64,000 bases of DNA from Rhodohalobacter sulfatireducens. Its GTDB lineage: Bacteria; Bacteroidota; Rhodothermia; Balneolales; Balneolaceae. Below the pieces are notes generated by a model. That model was not told the origin of the DNA, ran no database searches, and saw only the letters and a program-made list of their open reading frames with translations. A program made the position numbers and the translations under genes. The stretch's first letter is position 1; every line of letters starts with the position of its first letter. Where the stretch lies: positions 1-64,000 of the forward strand of contig NZ_JAKLWS010000009.1 in the NCBI RefSeq assembly GCF_022012475.1, in the 5' to 3' direction. Shown in pieces: positions 54,976-63,600 of this stretch.

Positions 54976-56232
54976 ATGAAAAAATTTGTTCAAGCCAGGT
55001 TAAGTGGTATGATGTTCCTTGAGTTCTTTGTTTGGGGGGCTTGGTACACAGCCATTGCAGTCTATATGTCGAATAATGGTATGGAAGACTTAACGCACTG
55101 GCCTTTTACTGTGAATCCCATTGCAGCAATTTGTGCGCCGTTCTTCGTTGGATTAATAGCTGATCGATATTTTGCAACAGAGAGGGTTTTGGGAACACTC
55201 CATATTCTTGGCGGAATTATTATGGGGCTCACACCTCTTGCGGTTAATAATCCACTCGTTTTTATACTCATGCTGTTGGCATATAATCTCTGCTACATGC
55301 CTACTATGAGTTTATCTAACACTCTAGCATTTCACAATATCCAGGATCAGGAAAAAGAGTTTCCGGTAATTCGAGTATTTGGAACTGTTGGTTGGATTGT
55401 AGCAGGTCTTACCGTTAGTTTTGGTTTAGTAAGTTTTGTTTCAGAAGGAATAACACCCGAAGCTACTGCTCTGCCACTTTATTTAACATCCATTGCAAGT
55501 ATTATTTTGGGGCTTTACAGTTTTACACTTCCACATACCCCACCCCCTGCAAAAGGCGAAACTGTTTCTGTAAGAAGTATTGTAGGAGTCGATGCACTGA
55601 AACAATTGGGGAGTAAATCTTTCTATATTTTCCTTGCAAGTTCACTTCTTATTAGTATTCCGCTGGCTGCCTATTACAACTTTACTCAAATATTTCTGGG
55701 TAATGCCGGATTTCAAAATATTGCAGCGACACAGACGATTGGTCAAGCTTCAGAAGTTCTGTTTATGCTGTTAATGCCCTTTTTCTTTGCTCGTCTTGGA
55801 GTTAAGTGGATGCTTGGTGTAGGTATGCTGGCATGGGCATTACGCTATGCACTGTTTGCTCTTGGTGCCCCGGATGTAACAACCTGGATGATTCTCGGAG
55901 GGATTGCTCTCCACGGTATATGTTATGATTTCTTCTTTGTAACCGGTCAGATTTACGTTGACATAAAATCATTTGAAAAAATTCGCGGGCAAGCACAAGG
56001 CCTCATTGTCTTAATTACATACGGCGTAGGTATGCTTATTGGAGCTCAAGTAGCCGGGGAAACCTTTAATCTGTTTTTAGGTGAGCAGTCAGCATTAACG
56101 CTTGATCAATGGTATGATTTCTGGTGGCTTCCGGGAGCATTTGCAGTTGTAGTTTTTCTGATCTTCATATTCACATTTAATGATCGTGAAGCTGAAGGCC
56201 AGGTATCTGAAGAGGATATTAGTCCATTGTAA
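54976..56232 (+). CDS. NupG/XapB-type MFS permease (nucleoside:H+ symporter family)
   Basis: A 418-residue inner-membrane permease with about 12 hydrophobic helices. The N-terminal RLSGMMFLEFFVWGAWYTAIAVYM, NNGMEDLTHWPFTVNPIAAICAPFFVGLIADRYFATERVLG and FPVIRVFGTVGWIVAGL match the nucleoside:H+ symporter (NHS) family. Bacteroidota members of this family often stand next to sugar isomerases and Gfo/Idh oxidoreductases, where they may carry sugars or keto-sugars rather than nucleosides. The divergent neighbours here fit that pattern; the cargo is not determined. Confidence 0.9.
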   Translation: MKKFVQARLSGMMFLEFFVWGAWYTAIAVYMSNNGMEDLTHWPFTVNPIAAICAPFFVGLIADRYFATERVLGTLHILGGIIMGLTPLAVNNPLVFILMLLAYNLCYMPTMSLSNTLAFHNIQDQEKEFPVIRVFGTVGWIVAGLTVSFGLVSFVSEGITPEATALPLYLTSIASIILGLYSFTLPHTPPPAKGETVSVRSIVGVDALKQLGSKSFYIFLASSLLISIPLAAYYNFTQIFLGNAGFQNIAATQTIGQASEVLFMLLMPFFFARLGVKWMLGVGMLAWALRYALFALGAPDVTTWMILGGIALHGICYDFFFVTGQIYVDIKSFEKIRGQAQGLIVLITYGVGMLIGAQVAGETFNLFLGEQSALTLDQWYDFWWLPGAFAVVVFLIFIFTFNDREAEGQVSEEDISPL

Positions 56233-56234
56233 AT

Positions 56235-57077
56235 TCAGATATCATCTACTCCATGATCGAAAGAATCTGTTGTTACATTTTCACATTCTATGCCTGTAAG
56301 CATAGCTGATATTGAGGAGAACGAGCTAAAATAACTGCCATAAACTTTCTTCGTTCTTGATAGACAAACCATATCTACCAGGGCATTTTTTATGCCCTGC
56401 CTCGAATTCCTGTCTAATATGTTATTATTCGACGTTAAAATTCTGTCTCCAAAACTTTCGATCAATTCACTTTCAACTTCTTTTGAATCTGTCGCAAGAA
56501 AAAACCAAGCATTGCTTTCTTCCTCGAGCTTCTTTCTAATGAAATTCTCAAAAACTACTGGCGGACTATATTTTTTTGAAAGTTGATTGTCTGTACTTCT
56601 TATGTGAATTCCATAGGTGGGTGATTTAAATCTGCTGAAAATCGTCTCCGCTCTATTTAAAATATCCGGATGAATCGTCAGTAAATCTTCTATTTTTGGT
56701 CCTTCATAAAAAGAGATGCAAGACTCTAAATAGATTGATGAATGATTTTTAAAAAGTGCCGAGAAATCATCGGTTTCATTCTTGATTTCTAAAATTTTGT
56801 TTTTCGTCAATACAAGATCATAGAAATAAGGCCGGAGTTTCGAAAAGCGTAATTTTCGTAGCGAAAATTCGTAAACTGTTTTTATTAACCCTTGTTCAAA
56901 ATTACGAACCCGGCAATTGTCAGGGTGTATAAAAAGTTCATCAAATGGACAATTTAGATCCTTGCTGCAACCCCACAAAATTTTGATTTCGTGGCCAACT
57001 TCCCGGTTAATACCAATTACTGAATATAGAACACGAATTCTATTACCTAAACCACCATACGGTTTTACTGTTATCAC
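56235..57077 (-). CDS. Fucosyltransferase-like glycosyltransferase
   Basis: A 280-residue cytoplasmic protein with hallmarks of the alpha-1,2/1,6- and O-fucosyltransferase superfamily: an N-terminal GGLGNR loop (8-13), the HIRSTD motif (158-163, HxRxxD) for GDP-sugar binding, FFLATDSKEVE near 190, and VDMVCLSRTKKVYGSYFSSFS near the C terminus. Overall length is shorter than typical GT11 enzymes. It starts with GTG. It stands alone, convergent with the permease (2 bases between the stops), is rich in lysine, asparagine and isoleucine compared with neighbours, and may have been acquired separately. Acceptor and donor are unknown. Confidence 0.65.
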   Translation of the reverse strand: MITVKPYGGLGNRIRVLYSVIGINREVGHEIKILWGCSKDLNCPFDELFIHPDNCRVRNFEQGLIKTVYEFSLRKLRFSKLRPYFYDLVLTKNKILEIKNETDDFSALFKNHSSIYLESCISFYEGPKIEDLLTIHPDILNRAETIFSRFKSPTYGIHIRSTDNQLSKKYSPPVVFENFIRKKLEEESNAWFFLATDSKEVESELIESFGDRILTSNNNILDRNSRQGIKNALVDMVCLSRTKKVYGSYFSSFSSISAMLTGIECENVTTDSFDHGVDDI

Positions 57078-57222
57078 AGTACAGATTATTTGATTGAAAA
57101 AGCAGTTAATTTTTTATAAACCAGATTTGCCTAATAAATATTAGACAAATCTATTGTGACCTTTACTAACCTAGTTTTACATAAATGAAAGCTTCACCAA
57201 TTTAATACTTTTTTGCAAACCT

Positions 57223-57248
57223 TACTTTTGAATATGTTAACGTTTTCA
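57223..57248 (+). promoter_or_regulatory. Promoter -7 box and overlapping LacI-type operator of the PIG-L gene
   Basis: TACTTTTG (57223-57230) is an exact TAnnTTTG element; no clear TTTG lies at the -33 position. Just downstream, TGTTAACGTTTTCA (57235-57248) agrees with the LacI/CcpA-type pattern TGWAARCGYTWNCW at 13 of 14 positions. A repressor there would cover the transcription start. Confidence 0.4.
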
Positions 57249-57313
57249 TATAATAGATAAATTTGAATTTGACAGATTATACATATTAATGATGTCAAAA
57301 AATCTCGAAACAT

Positions 57314-57319
57314 AGGGGG
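57314..57319 (+). promoter_or_regulatory. Strong ribosome binding site supporting a GTG start
   Basis: AGGGGG lies 5 bases upstream of GTG 57325. Such strong purine sites are rare in this window and decide the start of the PIG-L gene. Confidence 0.6.
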
Positions 57320-57324
57320 TTACC

Positions 57325-59541
57325 GTGCGACACTTATTATTAACATGTATCCTTATTCTATCAACTCAATTATTCACATTTGCCCAAAACAGCAGGGAAT
57401 TGATGGATATTGATTTCCTTTATATAAGTGCTCATCCCGATGATGAAGGTGGGTTTACAGGTACTATGGCTCGATATAATTTAGATGAAGGGTATCGTGG
57501 TACAATAGCCAATTTTACACTGGGTCAGGGAGGTGGAAATGCAATTGGACCCGAAGTTGGACAGTCTCTTGGGTTGATTCGATTTGAAGAACTTCGAAAA
57601 TCTTTATCCTTTGCCGGTGTTGATCGTTTTTATTACTTAGGATTCCAGGATTTTTATTTTACACAGTCAGCTGCACTTACTGATAAAAAATGGAGTGAAC
57701 AAGATCCCGATTACCTCTGCCGGTTGATCAGGGTTATTCGTTTGACACGTCCTGAGGTATTGGTAACAATGTGGCCGGGGCCGGGTACACATGGTCACCA
57801 TCAGCTTGCGGCTCGCTCTGCAATTCGTGCTTTTAATCTCTCAGCAGATCCAAATACATGCCCATCTCTGATCGAAGATGAATACCTGGAACCGTGGCAG
57901 CCTTTAAAAATATATATCTCAGCTCCGGGGGATCGATCGAGCATTGAAGTTCCCTTGAACGAATTTTCACGTTCCGCAGGTATGACTTATGCAAATTTAC
58001 GAGCCATCGCACTTAGAAATTTTAGAACACAAGGTTGGGACCGATGGAATACCGTACCGTCTCAAAGAACCGATTCTGAGAAACGATTACTTGTAAAATC
58101 TCATGTACCGGTAGGGCACCCCGAAACACATTTTCTTGAAGGAACTCACATTCCGGCTGGTTCTTCGCCCCCGGGAGTATTATTAAAGATCGACACTGAA
58201 TCTTACCAGGTATCTTCAAATGATCCATTTGAGGTGCATACTGAAATTGCAAACAATACTGAAAAAACATTCGAAAATGTTACAATTGAGCTGGTATTAC
58301 CGGATGGATGGAACACCTCAGAGAATAATATCTCAGCTGGAAATCTTTCAACTGGTGATAGCAAAAAACACTCATTTGTAATTTCGCCCAAAGGCCAGGT
58401 GGAAGTGAATACTCAACAGAAGGTTTGGGTAAAATACACAGCAGAGACAGATGGAAATATTGTAAGCGGTCTTAATTATACCTGGATTGAACCCACCCCT
58501 CCTATTCATGTCCAGGTTCAACCACTTTTTGATATTCAGTATTACAGAGAATTTGCAGCTGAAACAGGAACAGAGTGGCTAACTCCCAATCTTCCTACAA
58601 GGCTTCCTGTAACCATAAACGGGGATAACACCGTAACCGTCCAGGTCTCAAATACGGGTACTGAAGAAATATCAGGGGAACTTGATTTTGACCTTCCGGA
58701 CGGGCTGATTGCATCCGGAAATTATTCATTTTCACTTCAACCGGGTGAAACTTCAAATATCAAAGTAGGAATTGAAGTATCAGACACTGTTCTTCCAAAC
58801 AATGAGCATTCTACAGCTTTGGCTGGAACAGTAATTGCCAAAACGGGATCATTCACCGATTCTGAGGAAATAAATATCTACGCTCTTCCATCTCTTGATG
58901 TATCAAGAACTGCTGACAACCCCGTTATTGACGGAGAACTTGGAGATATGTCAAACTTCAGTTCAGGCAGAATTAACCATGTGGATACTTGGTCGGGTGA
59001 AGCTGAAAGTAATGACGATGCCAGTTCTGACTTCCATCTTGCCTATGATGAAGAACATCTTTATGTAGGAGTTGAGGTTCGAGATAACGATGTACTCTGC
59101 CACATGCCTCCTGATCGGATTCGAAACCATTGGTATGGTGATGCTATTGAGTTAACAATTGACCCATTTGGAACTAGTACAGATGTTTCAACGACTTTTA
59201 GAGCAAGTATTTTCCCATGTTCAACTGAAAGTTTCGAACCCAATGCAGCCAGGTATGGAGATGAAAATTCAGGTGCTATGTCTGATGTTTCTCCGGGTAC
59301 AAGAGTTGCTTCAAGTCAAACAGAGAGTGGTTATATCATTGAATTGGCTATACCGTGGGATGAAATGCCAAATAGACCATCTCAGGGAGATAATATTCGA
59401 TTTAACTTGCTGGTCTATGATGCAGATGCAGATGACCCTGATGTAGGTGGTGACTATGGAAAAAGTCGAATTGGTTGGGGATCGGTTGTGGGTGCTCAAC
59501 AGGCTACAACTTATTTATGGCCAACCGTTACACTCGAGTAA
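57325..59541 (+). CDS. PIG-L deacetylase with NEW3 and CBM9-like domains, exported
   Basis: A 738-residue secreted protein (signal peptide to about residue 20, TFAQ). The PIG-L/LmbE zinc deacetylase domain (about 28-270) has the metal motif AHPDDE (36-41), TLGQGGGNA, YYLGFQDF and GTHGHHQLAAR with the third zinc histidine. Two NEW3-type beta-sandwich regions follow (about 285-375 and 400-525). The last 200 residues match CBM9-like carbohydrate-binding domains (VDGELGDMSNF, FHLAYDEEHLYVGVEVRD, YGDAIELTIDP, ELAIPWDEM, GWGSV). It probably removes N-acetyl groups from an extracellular glycan. A promoter and operator-like site precede it. Confidence 0.88.
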   Translation: MRHLLLTCILILSTQLFTFAQNSRELMDIDFLYISAHPDDEGGFTGTMARYNLDEGYRGTIANFTLGQGGGNAIGPEVGQSLGLIRFEELRKSLSFAGVDRFYYLGFQDFYFTQSAALTDKKWSEQDPDYLCRLIRVIRLTRPEVLVTMWPGPGTHGHHQLAARSAIRAFNLSADPNTCPSLIEDEYLEPWQPLKIYISAPGDRSSIEVPLNEFSRSAGMTYANLRAIALRNFRTQGWDRWNTVPSQRTDSEKRLLVKSHVPVGHPETHFLEGTHIPAGSSPPGVLLKIDTESYQVSSNDPFEVHTEIANNTEKTFENVTIELVLPDGWNTSENNISAGNLSTGDSKKHSFVISPKGQVEVNTQQKVWVKYTAETDGNIVSGLNYTWIEPTPPIHVQVQPLFDIQYYREFAAETGTEWLTPNLPTRLPVTINGDNTVTVQVSNTGTEEISGELDFDLPDGLIASGNYSFSLQPGETSNIKVGIEVSDTVLPNNEHSTALAGTVIAKTGSFTDSEEINIYALPSLDVSRTADNPVIDGELGDMSNFSSGRINHVDTWSGEAESNDDASSDFHLAYDEEHLYVGVEVRDNDVLCHMPPDRIRNHWYGDAIELTIDPFGTSTDVSTTFRASIFPCSTESFEPNAARYGDENSGAMSDVSPGTRVASSQTESGYIIELAIPWDEMPNRPSQGDNIRFNLLVYDADADDPDVGGDYGKSRIGWGSVVGAQQATTYLWPTVTLE

Positions 59542-59569
59542 TTTTATAGATTGTTTTACATGATTCAGA

Positions 59570-59593
59570 GATGCATGGATAAAACCATGTATC
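59570..59593 (+). terminator. Possible terminator after the PIG-L gene
   Basis: GATGCATGG (59570-59578) pairs with CCATGTATC (59585-59593) with one G-U pair and a 6-base loop. A short T-rich run and a second small stem follow. Confidence 0.4.
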
Positions 59594-59976
59594 CCTGTTT
59601 TATAACAGTTTGTTCTCAATTCTTCTCCAATTAATAGCATTTTAGAACGGGTAATACGTAGAATATTTTAAACTTTTAATGGCTCGTTATCTAAATTCGG
59701 ATTGTATTTTAAGATTTAAAATCGATCACTACTCATCAATTTGAACTTAAATTTACATTACATGACATGAGAATCATTGAAATATTTTCTTATGATGATA
59801 GTTGTATTCTTTGAAGTGATTTAGATGTTTCTAAGCAATAACTCAAACGGATTTTAAAAAACGACTCATTTCCCTCTCGAACGGGATATATCTACAATGA
59901 TATGATTTAGATTTAGCTTTTAAACGGTATTTTTATTTCGTGGGTAGTTAAATATTTTAGTTAAGGTTTAACATTC

Positions 59977-59992
59977 ATAGTTTACAAACTAT
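59977..59992. promoter_or_regulatory. Perfect short palindrome upstream of the lipoprotein gene
   Basis: ATAGTTTACAAACTAT, 7-base arms with a 2-base centre, ends 68 bases before the ATG of the next gene. It could be an operator; no binding protein is suggested by the context. Confidence 0.3.
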
Positions 59993-60060
59993 CATTATCC
60001 GTTGTTTGATAGATCTGGAAAATGCCTCTTAGACAAGTAACACGATTAATTTTTTGATTA

Positions 60061-60663
60061 ATGTTTAAAGTAGTATCTATTATTAAATCAAGCGTTTATC
60101 GATTTCAATTTCTGAATTTATATATTTTACTTTTTATTCTATCTGCTTTATTTGTTGTTTCATGTGAACCTAAAAATGAATATCAACAAAGGTTAGAGAC
60201 TGAGTTAAGTAAAGATATACGTGTTGATTCACTCTTTCTTGGTTACTACTTGGGTATGTCTCAAGAAGAATTTTATGAGCACAGTTGGCAGCTGAATAAA
60301 CAAGAAATTGTCACGGGGCAACAAACAATTCACTATAAACTTGAAAATTTGAAAAGTCCTGCCAGCATGGAATTCTATCCGCAGTTTAAAGAGGGCCAGA
60401 TCTATCAAATGCCCGTTGAAATACATTATGACGGCTGGGCACCCTGGAATAGAGATCTCTTTGCAGATTCCCTAATGGTGGATGTAGCTCAGCTATATGA
60501 GGAAAAATATAGTGCTGATTTTTTTCAAGCCATACATCCGGAGAGCCAGAAAAAAGCACTCATTGATATACAGGGAAATAGGCGAATTTCTATATTTAAA
60601 CGTGATGACCGAATACTAACCATTGAATTCTTAGATTTAACTGCTGTTGAAAATAACCTTTAA
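60061..60663 (+). CDS. Lipoprotein of unknown function
   Basis: A 200-residue protein with an unusually long N-terminal region (about 20 residues before the hydrophobic core) and lipobox FVVSC (C35). The mature part starts with charged helices (YQQRLETELSKDIRVDSLFL) and contains a mixed alpha/beta domain with FYPQFKEGQIYQMPVEIHYDGWAPWNRDLF. I do not recognise a family. It ends 15 bases before the large FG-GAP lipoprotein, so the two are probably in one operon. Confidence 0.7.
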   Translation: MFKVVSIIKSSVYRFQFLNLYILLFILSALFVVSCEPKNEYQQRLETELSKDIRVDSLFLGYYLGMSQEEFYEHSWQLNKQEIVTGQQTIHYKLENLKSPASMEFYPQFKEGQIYQMPVEIHYDGWAPWNRDLFADSLMVDVAQLYEEKYSADFFQAIHPESQKKALIDIQGNRRISIFKRDDRILTIEFLDLTAVENNL

Positions 60664-60678
60664 CAGTTATTTCAATTT

Positions 60679-63600
60679 ATGAGTATGAAATCACTCAGGT
60701 TGCTTTCCTTATTCTGCGTCCTACTTTCTTTTTTTCTATTAAAAGCTTGTTCATCAAAGGAAGACTCCCTCCCACTTTTTGAATCTCTTTCATCAGATCA
60801 AACAAACATAACATTCGAAAACAATTTAAGGTCGGATTCTGATTTTAATGTATATAAATACAGAAATTTTTATAACGGTGGCGGAGTGGCCATTGGTGAT
60901 GTAAACCAAGATAGCTTGCCAGACATATATTTTACATCAAACAGAGATTCTAATCGACTCTATATGAATAATGGAGATTTAACATTTACGGATGTTACAG
61001 AAAAGGCAGGAGTATCCGGTTCAAAATCCTGGACAACAGGTGCAAGTTTCGTTGATATCAATGGTGACGGATTCCTGGATATTTATGTAAGTAATTCCGG
61101 TGAATTTGAAACAGATCAGAGAAGGAATGAACTCTTTATTAATAACGGTGATGGAACCTTTACTGAGTCGGCGGCAAAATACGGCCTCGATCATCCCGGG
61201 TACTCAATTCATGCTAATTTCTTTGATTACGACCTTGATGGGGATCTAGACCTGTACCTTTTGAATAATTCCGACGCATCCATTGTTGATTTTGATCTAA
61301 GCCTTGATCATCGATCAAAGCCTGATGAATTTGGTGGTGATAAACTATTCAGGAACGACGGTGAGTCGTTCACAGATGTTACTGAAGAAGCCGGTCTTTA
61401 CAGCCCCGAAATTGGATTTGCCCTCAGTGCCTCCGTATCAGATCTCAACCGAGACGGTTTTCCCGATTTATATATTGCAAACGACTTTTTTGAATACGAT
61501 TACCTCTATATGAATAACGGTGATGGTACTTACAGCGAGGTACTGAAAGAACAAATAAATGGTATAAGTGCCGCTTCAATGGGAACCGATATCGCTGATC
61601 TTACTAATAACGGATGGCCGGATATCTACGTAACAGATATGCTGCCAATGTCTGACGAAAGAATGAAAATGATCACCACATATGAGAACTGGGAATTATT
61701 TTCGCAAAAGCAGGAACAGGGTTATCACTACCAGTTCACGAGAAACACTCTTCAGCTCAATAATGGGAATGGAACCTACTCAGAGATTGGCAGACTTGCC
61801 GGCGTTGAAGCATCTGATTGGAGTTGGGCAACTCTGATAGCTGATTTTGATCAAAATGGACACAATGACATTATTGTCACTAATGGACTGTTACAGGATA
61901 TTACAAATCTCGACTATATCGAAGATATTAACAATCCGGATATGGTTCGTTCAATAATATCTGATGACAATGTTGATTATGATAGACTGGTAGAAATGAT
62001 ACCATCAACCCCGATGCCGAATGTTGTGTATGCAAATTACGGTGGTTTAAACTTCCAAAATGTAACGGAAGAGTGGGGCTTGGGAGAACCCGGGTATTCG
62101 AGCGGCGCAGCATGGGCAGACCTGGATAACGATGGAGATCTTGATATTATCATTAATGATGTTAACGGCGTGGCTAAAGTTTATAAAAACAGAGCCAATG
62201 AATCTCCGGAACAAAACTGGCTGAAGATTCGGTTACACGGCAATTCCCCCAATACCTTTGCAATTGGGGCAAAAGTTGAAGCCTGGGCTGATTCATCATA
62301 CTGGTTCAGGGAGCATTATCTGCAACGAGGATACCAATCAAGCGTTGAACCCGGTATTTTTATGGGACTTGGTAATCACCAAACCATTGATTCTTTGAAG
62401 GTTCACTGGCCAAATGGCAGTGTAACCAGCTTAACGGATTTAAGAGCTTCTCAAACCATTTCTTTGGAGCAACAGGAAGCTGATGTGAATACAGGGCATC
62501 AGTCTTATAACTTGCCGGCATATATCATGGGAGATATATCAAAAGACCAAGCTGATCATACACCTTTGTTTACGGATATTACAGATGAAGTAAATTTAAA
62601 TTGGTCACACGAGGAGAACGAATATATCGACTTTAACAGGGAGCCACTTCTATTACATATGAGATCTACAGAAGGGCCTGCGCTTTGTTCTGACGATGTA
62701 AATGAAGATGGTTTTGATGACATCTACATAGGTGGAGGAAGAGGTCAAGCCGGCATTCTTGTGATTCAAACGGAAAACGGTTTTCAAATACGTAACTCTC
62801 CCATTTTTGAAGAGGATTCAATTTCAGAAGATACAGATTGCACCTTTTTGGATGCGAATGGAGACGGCTTCCAGGATCTCTATGTAACAAGCGGTGGAAA
62901 CTCTTTTTCTACAGGAGCCTCTGCCCTGTTTGACAGGCTGTATATAAATGATGGTAATGGAAACTTTAAAAAGGATAATACTTTCGTCTCCCCTGGTGGT
63001 TATTCAACAAACTCAACAGTTTCATCCGCCGATTTTAATGGAGATGGTTCTACAGATCTTTTTGTTGGCGAACGAATGCGACCTTTTATGTTTGGAATGC
63101 CCGTTCGTGGATTTCTTTTGATAAACGATGGCAATGGTAGTTTTACAGAGCAATCAAGTCAATGGAATGCTGATTTCGAGCAGTTAGGATTGATTACAGA
63201 CTCTGTTATTCTTGATTGGGATGGAGATACACTTCCTGATCTCGCAATTGCCGGTGAATGGATGCCAATCCGTATTTTCCGAAATACTGGGAATTCATTT
63301 GTTGAAATAACCAATGATCTCGGACTTCAGAATTCGAGAGGCCTCTGGAATACTCTTCATGTAGTGGATTTAAATGCTGATGGCAGAGATGATCTTGTTG
63401 CAGGTAATCTTGGACTGAATTCCAATTTTAAAACAGATGAAGAGAATCCACTGAAACTTTGGATACAGGATTTTGAAAATGATGGTATACCGGAACAAAT
63501 TCTCACCAGGTCGTATCGGAGTTCTGATTATCCATTTGTATTAAAACACGATCTTTTAAATCAAATCCCCTCTCTCCGTGATAAATATCCCGACTATTCT

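Larger units (their letters stand above)
59542..60060. other. 519-base intergenic region without a gene
   Basis: AT-rich sequence after the PIG-L gene. It has a terminator-like hairpin at its start (59570-59593), a second small stem at 59595-59608 (CTGTT-TTAT-AACAG), a 16-base palindrome at 59977-59992, and no open frame longer than a few dozen codons with a credible start. The rest shows no recognised RNA or repeat. Confidence 0.6.
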
